Shown: positions 1-7,650, numbered from the stretch's first letter. The stretch is DNA of 10,588 nucleotides from JASEJA01 sp038872535 (GCA_038872535.1 JAVZJY010000040.1:1-10588), one strand, 5' to 3'. Numbers and translations: made by a program. Notes: generated from the sequence alone by a model not told the origin.

Positions 1-38
1 CTGTTACTCGAAATTATCAAAAATGTGAAGTGATATAA

Positions 39-1319
39 ATGAACAAGTCGTCTTTGGTTTCGGGTTTCTATAAGCTTAGCCCAAAAGAGCGTTTAGATTT
101 TGTTAAGGAATTTGCTAATTTAACGGATGAAGAAGCCGCTTTATTGCAGAATACTGGTTCTTTACCCTTAGATTTAGCTGACCGCATGATAGAAAATGTT
201 GTCGGCGCCATCCCCATACCATTAGGCATTGCAGTAAACTTTCTCATAAACAAACGTGATTATTTAATTCCAATGGCTATTGAAGAACCATCCGTCGTAG
301 CTGCGGCAAGTTATGCTGCAAAAATGGCAAGAGACGGCGGAGGCTTCCACACAAGCAGCACACCGCCAATAATGATTGGACAAATCCAAGCCATAGGCAT
401 AAAAGACCCATACGCAGCCAAAATGCGCATAATCCAAGCAAAAGAAGAAATCCTAAAAAAAGCTAACGACCAAGACCCAGTACTGGTTTCGGTTGGCGGC
501 GGAGCCAAAGACCTAGAAGCAAAAGTAATCCAAACAACCCAAGGACCAATGCTAATAACAGAATTGCACGTGGACTGCCGAGACGCCATGGGCGCCAACG
601 CCGTAAACACCATGGCAGAAGCAGTCGCACCCCTAATAGAACGCATAACAGGCGGACGTGTTTACTTACGAATAATTTCTAATTTGGCTGTCAAACGTTT
701 AGCAAGAGCATGGTGCACCGTGCCAAAAGAATCAGTTGGCGGAGAAGAAGTAGTCGACGGCATTGTAAACGCTTGGGCTTTCGCAGCCGCAGACCCATAC
801 AGAGCAGCTACACATAATAAAGGAATAATGAATGGCATAATAGCCGTAATAATCGCGACATGCAACGACCACCGCGCCATCGAAGCAGGAGCCCACGCCT
901 ACGCAGCCAAAAACGGACACTACACCACGCTTTCAACATGGGAGAAAAACGAAAACGGCGACCTAATAGGCTCAATAGAACTACCAATGGCAGTCGGCCT
1001 AATAGGCGGAGCCGTAAAAACCCACCCAATAGCACGCATAGCCCTAAAAATCTTAGGCGTAAAAACAGCCAACGAACTCGCAGAAGTTTTAGCCGCTGTG
1101 GGCTTAGCCCAAAACTTAGGCGCCTTAAGAGCCTTAGCCCATGAAGGAATACAACGCGGACACATGTCGCTTCACGCACGAAACATAGCCATAGCCGCAG
1201 GCGCCACAGATGAGCTAGTAGATTTGGTTGCCGAAAAAATGGTTGAAGAAAGAAAAATCCGCATGGACAGAGCCAAAGAACTCATAGAACAGTATAAGGC
1301 TACTGGAAAACTCAAATAA
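39..1319 (+). CDS. hmgA: Hydroxymethylglutaryl-CoA reductase, class II
   Basis: Reduces HMG-CoA to mevalonate with NAD(P)H, the committed step towards archaeal isoprenoid membrane lipids; cytoplasmic. The 426-residue length and whole-length pattern match the class II family typified by the Pseudomonas mevalonii enzyme (about 428 aa), with no class I-type membrane or linker region. Visible motifs are ENVVGAIPIPLG (52-63), EEPSVVAAAS (82-91) with catalytic Glu83, DAMGAN (182-187) for the cofactor/substrate site, HNKGIMNG (259-266) with Lys261, ND (276-277) with Asp277, and RGHMSLHARN (373-382) with His375. All four catalytic residues are therefore present, and the C-terminal helical domain looks complete. 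The start has a Shine-Dalgarno-like GAAGTGAT at 27-34, only 4 nt before the ATG. The gene lies 29 bp upstream of prs and is probably co-transcribed with it. Family assignment is firm. Biosynthetic rather than degradative use is inferred from the archaeal setting; cofactor preference cannot be read from the sequence. Confidence 0.96.
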   Translation: MNKSSLVSGFYKLSPKERLDFVKEFANLTDEEAALLQNTGSLPLDLADRMIENVVGAIPIPLGIAVNFLINKRDYLIPMAIEEPSVVAAASYAAKMARDGGGFHTSSTPPIMIGQIQAIGIKDPYAAKMRIIQAKEEILKKANDQDPVLVSVGGGAKDLEAKVIQTTQGPMLITELHVDCRDAMGANAVNTMAEAVAPLIERITGGRVYLRIISNLAVKRLARAWCTVPKESVGGEEVVDGIVNAWAFAAADPYRAATHNKGIMNGIIAVIIATCNDHRAIEAGAHAYAAKNGHYTTLSTWEKNENGDLIGSIELPMAVGLIGGAVKTHPIARIALKILGVKTANELAEVLAAVGLAQNLGALRALAHEGIQRGHMSLHARNIAIAAGATDELVDLVAEKMVEERKIRMDRAKELIEQYKATGKLK

Positions 1320-1348
1320 AATTTGACGCATTTAACTGCGGCGAGAAA

Positions 1349-2233
1349 ATGAAAATAATACCTGGACCAGCTTCAAAAGAATTAGGCGAAAAAATAGCAG
1401 AGCTTTTAAAGGCGGAAACAGTGCCAGTAGTTTTCAAAACATTTCCAGACGGCGAATCCTATACAAGATTAGAAGGCAAAGTACAAAACGAAGAAGTCTT
1501 CATAGTGCAAACCACAAGTCCGCCACAAGACGCCAAAATTTTACAGTTAGCCTTCATCGCAGATGCAGCTAAAAGAAACGGAGCAAAAAAAGTAACCGCC
1601 ATCGTGCCTTACTTGGCTTATGCCCGCCAAGACAAGGTTTTTCTGCAAGGCGAAGCCATAAGCATCGAAACAATCGCACGAATGCTAAAGGCGGCTGGAA
1701 TTGACAGCCTCATAACAGTGAACGTTCATCAAGAAAAAGTGTTAGCGAAATTTCCGTTTCCAGCAAAAAGTGTTTCAGCAATCCCGCTTTTAGCAGAACA
1801 TTTCAAAAATAAAGGATATGCTGGAGCTTTTGCGCTTGCACCAGACAAAGGCGCCATGCACATCGCTGAAGAAGCAAAAACAGTTTTGGGCGGAGAATGC
1901 GGCTACTTAGAAAAACAAAGGGACCGTTACACTGGACAGATTAGCGTTGAAAAGAAAACATTCGATGTTAGAGGAAAGATTGCAATAATTTTTGACGATA
2001 TTATAAGCACTGGTGGCACAATTGTTGCTGCTTCTAAAGTTTTGAAGGAACTTGGAGCTGAAAAGGTGTATGCCGCTTGTGTTCACTCGCTTCTAATCGG
2101 GGATGCTGAAAAGCGAATCTTCGAAGCTGGAGTTGAAGAAATTGTTGGCACCGATACTGTTCCAAGCCACGTGAGTAAAGTTTCCATCGCGCCATTAATA
2201 AGTAATGAAATTCGGGAGCATAAAAGTGGCTAA
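1349..2233 (+). CDS. prs: Ribose-phosphate pyrophosphokinase (PRPP synthetase)
   Basis: Makes phosphoribosyl pyrophosphate from ribose 5-phosphate and ATP for purine, pyrimidine, histidine and tryptophan synthesis; cytoplasmic. At 294 aa it has the short archaeal length, below the roughly 310-320 aa of bacterial class I enzymes. Visible elements are FPDGE (32-36), the catalytic flexible loop YLAYARQDK (88-96), EAISIETIARML (102-113), the VNVHQE segment (124-129), APDKGAM (164-170), and the PRPP-binding loop IIFDDIISTGGT (213-224). It is built as two tandem phosphoribosyltransferase-type halves, as expected for the family. The N-terminus MKIIPGPASKELG matches the usual start of the family, and no better upstream start exists. 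The gene follows hmgA by 29 bp and its stop codon lies inside the start region of the methyltransferase gene, which suggests one transcript. The class III (archaeal) label is inferred from length and context. Confidence 0.96.
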   Translation: MKIIPGPASKELGEKIAELLKAETVPVVFKTFPDGESYTRLEGKVQNEEVFIVQTTSPPQDAKILQLAFIADAAKRNGAKKVTAIVPYLAYARQDKVFLQGEAISIETIARMLKAAGIDSLITVNVHQEKVLAKFPFPAKSVSAIPLLAEHFKNKGYAGAFALAPDKGAMHIAEEAKTVLGGECGYLEKQRDRYTGQISVEKKTFDVRGKIAIIFDDIISTGGTIVAASKVLKELGAEKVYAACVHSLLIGDAEKRIFEAGVEEIVGTDTVPSHVSKVSIAPLISNEIREHKSG

Positions 2234-3263
2234 ACTATTCTTTCTCTTATCAGGCGAACATGAAACCCTACCAGTTTCAGAGTTAAAAACAATTCTTGAA
2301 GCAGAAGGCTATGCTTTTAAAATATTAGAGAAACTTGACCAAGTTTTAAGGCTTGAAGCAGAACCAAACTGTGTAGACGCTTTAAAACGCAGAGCAGCCC
2401 TCACAAGACTTTGCGGATTAGAGCTATTCAACTGCGAAGCAGAGACAAGCCAAATAGTTAAGGCTGTAAGCTCTGCAAACTTTAGCGAGATTTTGAAGAA
2501 TGACGAAAGTTTTGCTGTTCGCGTAAAACGCATAAAGAATCACGCTCCGAACATTGGCAGCATGGTTCTTGAAAGAAAAATTGGAGAACTCATCCTCAAC
2601 AAAAAAGCAAAAGCCAAAGTAAACCTAAAAAATCCCGAAAAAACTTTTACTGGAATATTAACGGACAAGAAATTTCTTTTCGGCGTAAAACTGGCTGAAA
2701 TTTCGCCAACACCCTTTATGGATAGACGCCCAAAGAAAAAACCCTTCTTTCATCCCTCAGCCATGCCAGCAAAACTTGCAAGATGCATGGTTAACTTGGC
2801 TAAACCAAAAGTTGGCGAATTGGTTTTTGACCCATTTTGTGGCACGGGAAGCATGCTCATAGAAGCAGCGCTTATTGGCTGTCGTGTCTTAGGTTTGGAT
2901 ATTCAAAGGCGCATGGTAAGAGGTGCCTTAAAAAATATGGCGTACTTAAACATTAAACCAGAAAGCGTCATACTTGCTGATGCCAAAAACCCGCCTATAA
3001 GAAAAGTTGACTGTGTAGTAACAGACCCGCCGTATGGAAAATCTGCGTCAACTCTTAAACGAACAACAAAACAAATAGTTGAGGAAGCCTTAATTGCTGT
3101 TTACAGCATGCTCGATCAAGGAAAAAGGGTTTGCATGGCTGCCCCAAAAACATTAAACATCGGAAGAACAGGCACAATTTTGGGCTATAAACATTTAGAA
3201 TCCCATTTTGTTTATGTTCACAGAAGCCTAACAAGAGAAATAGCAGTATTCGAAAAGGTGTAA
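2226..3263 (+). CDS. trmG10: tRNA (guanine(10)-N2)-methyltransferase, THUMP + Rossmann-fold
   Basis: S-adenosylmethionine-dependent enzyme predicted to form N2-methyl- or N2,N2-dimethylguanosine at tRNA position 10 (archaeal Trm-G10, COG1041, relative of eukaryotic Trm11). With the GTG start chosen here it is 345 aa. The N-terminal half (about 1-155) is a ferredoxin-like plus THUMP tRNA-binding region. The C-terminal half is the methyltransferase, with motif I FDPFCGTGSM (201-210), the SAM-ribose acid in GLDIQ (223-227), and the catalytic motif TDPPYG (266-271) typical of base-amino methylation. I prefer GTG at 2226 over the in-frame ATG at 2205. GGGAG at 2214-2218 sits 7 nt before the GTG, the protein then opens with the usual KLFFLLSGEH, and the overlap with prs falls to 8 bp. 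The gene ends 4 bp before tRNase Z, so two tRNA-maturation genes are adjacent. Family confidence is high; mono- versus dimethylation cannot be told. Confidence 0.93.
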   Translation: MAKLFFLLSGEHETLPVSELKTILEAEGYAFKILEKLDQVLRLEAEPNCVDALKRRAALTRLCGLELFNCEAETSQIVKAVSSANFSEILKNDESFAVRVKRIKNHAPNIGSMVLERKIGELILNKKAKAKVNLKNPEKTFTGILTDKKFLFGVKLAEISPTPFMDRRPKKKPFFHPSAMPAKLARCMVNLAKPKVGELVFDPFCGTGSMLIEAALIGCRVLGLDIQRRMVRGALKNMAYLNIKPESVILADAKNPPIRKVDCVVTDPPYGKSASTLKRTTKQIVEEALIAVYSMLDQGKRVCMAAPKTLNIGRTGTILGYKHLESHFVYVHRSLTREIAVFEKV

Positions 3264-3267
3264 ACAC

Positions 3268-4191
3268 ATGAGCTTACACATAACTTTCTTAGGCACAGCT
3301 GGAAGCGTTCCAACACCAAAAAGAAGCCTACCATCCATCCTCATACAGCGGAAAGGCGAACAAATAATGTTCGATTGCGGCGAAGGCGTACAAAGACAAA
3401 TGATAAAGGCTAAAGCTGGATTCCACAAAAAAATGAAAATTTTCATAACGCACATGCATGGCGACCACGTTCTGGGATTGCCCGGGCTACTGCAAACTAT
3501 GGCTTTACTTGACAGAGAAAAAAGGCTTGACGTTTACGGACCGCCAGGAATAAAACATTTCTTGGAGGGCATTAGGGAAACCGTACAGTTCGTCTTAACT
3601 TTTCCAGTTGAGGTTCACGAAATAGAGAAGGCTGGTATTATTTGCGAAGAGGAAGAATATTTTGTTCAAGCCGTTTGGGCAAACCATGTAATCCCAAGTT
3701 TGGCATACGCCCTAATAGAAAAACCCCGCCCGGGAAAATTTTACCCAGAAAAAGCAAAAGCCTTGGGCGTTCCGGAAGGTCCCTTATGGTCAAAGCTGCA
3801 GCATGGGAAAAAGGTTAAGCTATCCAATGGACGAGTTGTCAAACCCGAAGATGTTACCGGACCGCCTAGACCTGGAAGAAAAATCGTTTACACTGGCGAC
3901 ACGCGACCGTTTAAAAGTTTTACGAAATTTGCTTTTGGCGCAGATTTGCTCATTCACGACGCTACATTAGGCGATGAGATGGCTGAAAGGGCTGAAGAGG
4001 ATGGACACTCGACGCCCGAGCAAGCGGCGAGAAACGCCAAAAAATCGAAGGTGAAACAGTTGATTCTAACGCATGTGAGTGCAAGATATGACGATGCAAG
4101 TATACTTTTTGAGCAAGCAAAGAAAATTTTCAAAAACACGAGAGTGGCTGAGGATTTTATGAGAATAGAGATTCCGCTTTTAGACGTTTAA
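3268..4191 (+). CDS. rnz: tRNase Z (ribonuclease Z, short form)
   Basis: Zinc-dependent endonuclease that removes the 3' trailer of precursor tRNAs so CCA can be added; cytoplasmic. The 307 aa length is that of the short (ELAC1/RNase Z) form. Metallo-beta-lactamase ligands are all visible: HMHGDH (62-67), His140 in ANHVIPS, Asp211 in YTGDTRP, HDATL (230-234), the GHST motif (246-249) with His247, and His269 in LTHVS. The stretch at about 152-185 (RPGKFYP through GPLW and KLQHGKKV) is the flexible-arm exosite that binds the tRNA elbow, which separates it from other beta-lactamase-fold nucleases. The start ATG is preceded by GGTG at 3257-3260, inside the last codons of trmG10, with only 4 bp between the genes. 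Its stop codon TAA (4189-4191) overlaps the stop of the convergent gene on the other strand. Confidence 0.97.
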   Translation: MSLHITFLGTAGSVPTPKRSLPSILIQRKGEQIMFDCGEGVQRQMIKAKAGFHKKMKIFITHMHGDHVLGLPGLLQTMALLDREKRLDVYGPPGIKHFLEGIRETVQFVLTFPVEVHEIEKAGIICEEEEYFVQAVWANHVIPSLAYALIEKPRPGKFYPEKAKALGVPEGPLWSKLQHGKKVKLSNGRVVKPEDVTGPPRPGRKIVYTGDTRPFKSFTKFAFGADLLIHDATLGDEMAERAEEDGHSTPEQAARNAKKSKVKQLILTHVSARYDDASILFEQAKKIFKNTRVAEDFMRIEIPLLDV

Positions 4192-4970
4192 CAGAATAAT
4201 TTTCTTAATTTTTCCACGCTTTCTTTAACATGCTCAACTGATTCAACGATTAGAATCTTGTTATAAGAAATTTGCTTAAACAATTTTGCAACGTTTTCCC
4301 AATCGATTATGCCGTAGCCTATTCCCAAATGCAGGTCTGCTTTTCCATCATTATCATGCAAATGCACATGCACAATCTTATCCCTGAAAGTTGTTAGGAA
4401 ATTCTCTATTTGCCCATTCAGGTTGGCATGTCCAACATCAAAAGCCAAGCCTATTTCCTCGCTAATTTCTTCATAAAACTTTGCGAAATCTTGAACACTT
4501 TTCATAAGGAACGGATATGGTTCTGGCACATTTTCCATGGATATTTTAACGCCGTAATCCTCTGCTTTTCTAAGCAGTAAGCGTGTTGTTTTCAAGTTTT
4601 GAAGCCAATCCATGTCTGGATAAAACATGCTAACACCTGTTTTTAGCCCTGGGTGGAAGACCCAAACAGAAGCGTTTAGGGCGTTTGCATAAGCCATTGA
4701 TTTTTCCAGTCTTTTGAGCATGGCATTCAACATAGATTTTGAGGGTGAAGCGATGTTTATGTCTGCAAATGGTGCGTGAACAGAATATTTCAAGTTATGA
4801 GATTCGCCTATCTCTTTCAATTTTAGAACTCTTCGCTTGTTCAGCGTATGAAGACCATCGTCAACAACTTCTATGTAGTTCGTCCTAGCTTCAAGTATTT
4901 TATTGGTCATTTTTTTGAATGGTTCACTTAAACAGTGAAGCGTGGACAAGCCAATTTTTGGTTCCTGCAT
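4188..4970 (-). CDS. Sugar phosphate isomerase/endonuclease IV-like TIM-barrel protein
   Basis: A 260-residue member of the xylose-isomerase-like / AP-endonuclease-2 TIM-barrel superfamily. The metal-ligand pattern of that fold is present strand by strand: His65 in SVHAPF, His106 in FHPG, Glu146 in SMENVPE, Asp178 and His181 in FDVGHAN, His203/His205 in VHVHLHDN, DLHLGIGYG (212-220) with His214, and Glu243 in IVESVE. A working divalent-metal (probably Zn or Mn) site is therefore expected. Family members isomerise or epimerise sugars or nick abasic DNA. The length, and the lack of the extended DNA-binding loops of true endonuclease IV, favour a sugar or polyol isomerase-type role, but no substrate can be assigned. 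It is convergent with tRNase Z, sharing stop-codon bases at 4189-4190, and divergent from the histidine kinase. Start ATG at 4970 gives the usual KIGLST opening; the ribosome-binding site is weak. Confidence 0.85.
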   Translation of the reverse strand: MQEPKIGLSTLHCLSEPFKKMTNKILEARTNYIEVVDDGLHTLNKRRVLKLKEIGESHNLKYSVHAPFADINIASPSKSMLNAMLKRLEKSMAYANALNASVWVFHPGLKTGVSMFYPDMDWLQNLKTTRLLLRKAEDYGVKISMENVPEPYPFLMKSVQDFAKFYEEISEEIGLAFDVGHANLNGQIENFLTTFRDKIVHVHLHDNDGKADLHLGIGYGIIDWENVAKLFKQISYNKILIVESVEHVKESVEKLRKLFC

Positions 4971-5167
4971 TGTGTATCCAGCTGAATCTCTAATTGAACT
5001 TTCATATTTGATGATTTCTTTCTTATAACCCTAATTTTGTTCATAATCCGATTCTGCTTCTGAATATGTATATTTACTCCTAATTTAGACTCCACATTCA
5101 TACAAGTTAAATGCCGAAAACTCGAAAATTCACTTAAATCATTCAAAATAATAGCGGAAGTGCCAGA
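4971..5167. promoter_or_regulatory. Divergent intergenic region with candidate TATA elements
   Basis: This 197 bp AT-rich stretch separates the leftward TIM-barrel gene from the rightward histidine kinase, so both genes should be promoted from it. Reading leftward, GTTATAAG (5022-5029, minus strand) would give a transcript start near 5000 and a leader of about 30 nt; GTAAATATAC (around 5067-5077, minus strand) is a second candidate. Reading rightward, CGAAAA (5123-5128) followed by CTTAAATC (5133-5140) resembles a BRE plus TATA box and would start transcription just before the kinase ATG at 5168. These are archaeal-consensus matches in AT-rich DNA, so each single call is weak. No convincing small gene or structured RNA was seen here. 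Confidence 0.35.
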
Positions 5168-7150
5168 ATGCCAAAAGGAGCTAATGCCGCAACCGAGTTT
5201 ACAGAGTTTTTGATGTCTGAGCAGGGTTTCCGCAGTTTAATTGATAATGCAGCAGTAGCTGTGGGTATTACGGATACTAGGGGACGATTTATATATGTTA
5301 ATAAGGCGATGACCGATTTGTTGGGTTATTCTGCTGAAGAGATGTTTGGTCGCCCATTCAAATTTTTCTTGCATCCAGAAGACAAAGCCATAGTAACTCG
5401 TTTATTCCTCAGAATTGTCATACTGCGGAGGCAGCCCAGAGATTTAGAGTTTCGAGCTTTACGTAAAGACGGCGCAATCCTGCATTTATGGTCAAAACCA
5501 ACACGTTTTATGGTTAATGGCAAAACTGTTGGGTTTCAAGCAATAATAGTGGATATAACTAGACTTAAGAATATTGAAAAGAAGTTAATGGAGACCAACA
5601 GAAGGCTTGAGACAATTTTTGAAACAGCTTCGGAAGGCATAATGACAGTAGATGAAAATGAAAACATCACTTTTGTGAATAGGGCTTTTGCGGAAATACT
5701 TGGTTACAATGAACGTGAGCTGATAGGGGTAAATCTGCGAAGATTTGTTGACAAAGAAAGCTTCAAAATTATAAAGAAACAAACGGAAATTAGAAAACGA
5801 GGCAAGACCAGCCGTTACGAAATCGTTCTATACCATAGAGATGGCAGACCACGCATTATCCAAGTTTCCGCATCGCCCCTCTTGAATGAGAAGGGCGGAT
5901 ACATGGGCGCCATAAGCATCATAATGGATGTTACTGAACGTAGAAAGATGGAGGAAAAACTCAAAGAATCCGAGGAGAGGTTTAAACGCTTAATAGAATA
6001 TGCTCCTGACGCAATTTACATTAACGATGTAAACGGCAACTTTATAGATGGTAACAAACAAGCAGAGGCTTTAATCGGCTATAAAAAGGAAGAACTCATC
6101 GGAAGAAACATACTTGAAACTGGAATATACTCGGAAAAATGCTTGCCAAAAGTTAAAGAAGCAATTGAAAAGAACATACGAGGAGAAAAATATGGACCAG
6201 ACGAATTCGAACTAATAAGGAAAGATGGCGGAAAAATTTTTGCTGAAATATCCGCCATCCCGATAACTAGCGGTGGAAAAATTGAGATTATAGGCATTGC
6301 AAGAGACATAACAGAAAGAAAGCAAATGCAAAAGAAGCTTGAAGAATATGCGCAGCACCTTGAGGAACTTGTTGAGCAGAGAACTAAAGCACTTAAAGAG
6401 GCCCAAGAGCAACTCATGAAATCTGAAAGGCTTGCCACTATTGGACAAGTTGCAGCCATGGTTGGACATGACCTTCGCAATCCATTAACTAGCATAAAAG
6501 GTGCAGTTTACTATCTAAAAAATAAGTTAGGTTCACATGTGGATGAAAATGTTAGGGAAATGCTGAAGCTTATTGAAGGGAATGTGGAATACGCAAATAA
6601 CATAGTTTCAGACCTTATGGAGTATTCACGAGAAATAAAATTGGAGCTTACAGAAACAACTCCAAAAGCGGTGATAGAGGAAGCGCTGCTGACAGTTGAA
6701 GTTCCAGAAAGAATACAAATTTTAGATTTAACCCAGGACAATCCAAAAATAAAAGTTGACATTAACAAAATGAAAAGAGTTTTCAGCAACATAATAAAAA
6801 ATGCAGTAGATGCCATGCCAAAAGGTGGCAAAATCACAATAACAAGTAAGGAAAAAAACGGCAATGTTGAAATAGCCTTCACCGACACTGGAGTGGGCAT
6901 ATCAAAAGATGTTTTGGAGAAAATTTGGACACCATTTTTCACAACCAAATCAAAGGGCATGGGTTTAGGTTTGCCAATCTGCAAACGTCTAGTGGAAGCC
7001 CATGGCGGCAAAATCTCAGCGGAAAGCAAAGTTGGAGAAGGCACAACAGTTACCATCGTTATTCCTATAGAAACAAAAATTGTGGAAGGAGGTGAAAAAA
7101 TATGGATAAACGCGCCAGAATCCTCATCATCGACGACGACGAAGACATAA
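5168..7150 (+). CDS. Soluble PAS-PAS-PAS sensor histidine kinase
   Basis: Autophosphorylating sensor kinase of 660 aa. Domain order: PAS 1 (about 17-135), PAS 2 (about 147-260), PAS 3 (about 270-385), each ending in the DITRL/DVTER/DITER linker; a coiled-coil linker (about 386-425); a HisKA dimerisation domain with the H-box VGHDLRNPLTSIKG and phosphoacceptor His434; and a HATPase domain with N-box NIIKNAVDA (541-549), G1 DTGVGI (573-578), F-box WTPFFTTK (about 585-592) and G2 GMGLGLP (597-603). All catalytic elements are intact. I see no transmembrane segment or signal peptide, so it senses an intracellular cue such as redox state, gas or a small ligand. Cofactor binding by the PAS domains cannot be read from the sequence. 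The ATG at 5168 is preceded by GGAAGTG, a partial Shine-Dalgarno. Its last 16 codons overlap the response regulator. The terminal Ser/Thr-rich tail lies outside the ATPase fold and is largely set by the regulator's coding constraint. Confidence 0.93.
   Translation: MPKGANAATEFTEFLMSEQGFRSLIDNAAVAVGITDTRGRFIYVNKAMTDLLGYSAEEMFGRPFKFFLHPEDKAIVTRLFLRIVILRRQPRDLEFRALRKDGAILHLWSKPTRFMVNGKTVGFQAIIVDITRLKNIEKKLMETNRRLETIFETASEGIMTVDENENITFVNRAFAEILGYNERELIGVNLRRFVDKESFKIIKKQTEIRKRGKTSRYEIVLYHRDGRPRIIQVSASPLLNEKGGYMGAISIIMDVTERRKMEEKLKESEERFKRLIEYAPDAIYINDVNGNFIDGNKQAEALIGYKKEELIGRNILETGIYSEKCLPKVKEAIEKNIRGEKYGPDEFELIRKDGGKIFAEISAIPITSGGKIEIIGIARDITERKQMQKKLEEYAQHLEELVEQRTKALKEAQEQLMKSERLATIGQVAAMVGHDLRNPLTSIKGAVYYLKNKLGSHVDENVREMLKLIEGNVEYANNIVSDLMEYSREIKLELTETTPKAVIEEALLTVEVPERIQILDLTQDNPKIKVDINKMKRVFSNIIKNAVDAMPKGGKITITSKEKNGNVEIAFTDTGVGISKDVLEKIWTPFFTTKSKGMGLGLPICKRLVEAHGGKISAESKVGEGTTVTIVIPIETKIVEGGEKIWINAPESSSSTTTKT
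7088..7095 (+). promoter_or_regulatory. Strong Shine-Dalgarno for the response regulator, inside the kinase gene
   Basis: GGAGGTGA is a full match to the complement of the archaeal 16S 3' end and sits 6 nt before the regulator ATG at 7102. It lies within the kinase reading frame, where it encodes Gly-Gly-Glu. It fixes the regulator start and implies translational coupling of kinase and regulator, with a strong independent initiation for the regulator. Confidence 0.8.
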
Positions 7151-7569
7151 GAAAAGTCCTAAAAACCATATTGGAAGATGAAGGATACAGCGCTGACACG
7201 GCTGCCAGCGGAAAGGAAGCAATCATAAAATCCCACAGAAAATTCTACAACTTGGCTTTAATAGACATTAAACTTCCAGACATGGCAGGCATTAAACTTC
7301 TGAAAAGAATCAAAGACACAGTGCCAAAAATGCGGAAAATAATCATCACTGGTTATCCTTCAATACAGAACGCTATAGAAGCAGTAAACCAAGGAGCAGA
7401 CGCCTACATAGTGAAACCTTTTGACATGGACAAAGTTCTGGCGACAATTAAGGAGCAACTGAAGAAGCAAGAAGAAGAGAAAAAGTATAGTCAAGAGAAA
7501 GTCACAGAATTTATAGAAACCCGCGTAAAGGAACTGGAAGAAGGAAAAACAGTAATCCGCAAAAAATAG
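7102..7569 (+). CDS. Receiver-only response regulator
   Basis: A 155-residue CheY-like receiver, the likely phosphorylation partner of the overlapping upstream kinase. Visible active-site residues are the acid pair Asp12/Asp13 in LIIDDDED, phosphoacceptor Asp55 in LIDIKLPD, Thr83 in IIITGYPS, and Lys105 in YIVKPF. The receiver ends near residue 122. The remaining roughly 33 residues form a highly charged Lys/Glu-rich helical tail with no recognisable DNA-binding or enzymatic output domain. It therefore probably acts by protein-protein contact or as a phosphorelay intermediate; the partner is not in this window. The start is fixed by a near-perfect GGAGGTGA ribosome-binding site, giving a 49 bp overlap with the kinase gene. 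A T-rich stretch follows the stop codon. Confidence 0.94.
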   Translation: MDKRARILIIDDDEDIRKVLKTILEDEGYSADTAASGKEAIIKSHRKFYNLALIDIKLPDMAGIKLLKRIKDTVPKMRKIIITGYPSIQNAIEAVNQGADAYIVKPFDMDKVLATIKEQLKKQEEEKKYSQEKVTEFIETRVKELEEGKTVIRKK

Positions 7570-7597
7570 TTTCTATTTTCCAAATTTTATTTTGGAG
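7570..7597 (+). terminator. T-rich candidate terminator after the two-component pair
   Basis: Directly after the regulator stop codon come several T-runs (TTTCTATTTT, then TTTTATTTT) around a weak hairpin, CCAAA (7580-7584) with TTTGG (7591-7595). U-rich RNA is the usual archaeal termination signal. The position between two functionally separate units supports this, but the hairpin is weak and AT-rich. Confidence 0.4.
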
Positions 7598-7636
7598 ATA
7601 ACCACATTTTTTAAGCTAGGCCTTAATATTCTATTG

Positions 7637-7650
7637 GAAAAGTTTATTTC
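7637..7650 (+). promoter_or_regulatory. Candidate BRE/TATA element for the L15e operon
   Basis: GAAAAGTTTATTTC resembles an archaeal BRE plus TATA box and would start transcription near 7671, giving a leader of about 80 nt. A competing element, TTAATATT at 7624-7631, would start near 7652, just before the first of three hairpins. Only one of them may be used; mapping of the 5' end is needed to choose. Confidence 0.35.

Noticed and set aside
808..1179. Long open frames antisense to or out of frame with HMG-CoA reductase and the kinase (for example 808-1179 minus, 6511-7056 minus).
   Set aside because: They are low-complexity translations mirroring the real genes, with no recognisable domain, no ribosome-binding site and full overlap with well-supported proteins.
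2205..2225. ATG at 2205 as the start of the tRNA G10 methyltransferase.
   Set aside because: It has no ribosome-binding site, lengthens the overlap with prs to 29 bp and adds residues before the normal family N-terminus. GTG 2226 has GGGAG 7 nt upstream.
5008..5064. A TTGATGA C-box-like motif followed by a CTGA about 45 nt downstream in the divergent intergenic region, suggesting a second C/D sRNA.
   Set aside because: No acceptable D' or C' box lies between them, the guides would not have 10-13 nt spacing, and there is no terminal stem. The match is expected by chance in AT-rich DNA.
7120..7150. Ser/Thr-rich C-terminal tail of the kinase as a possible functional phosphorylated or repeat segment.
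   Set aside because: It is the out-of-frame reading of the regulator's conserved IIDDDEDI codons, so its composition is dictated by the overlapping gene.
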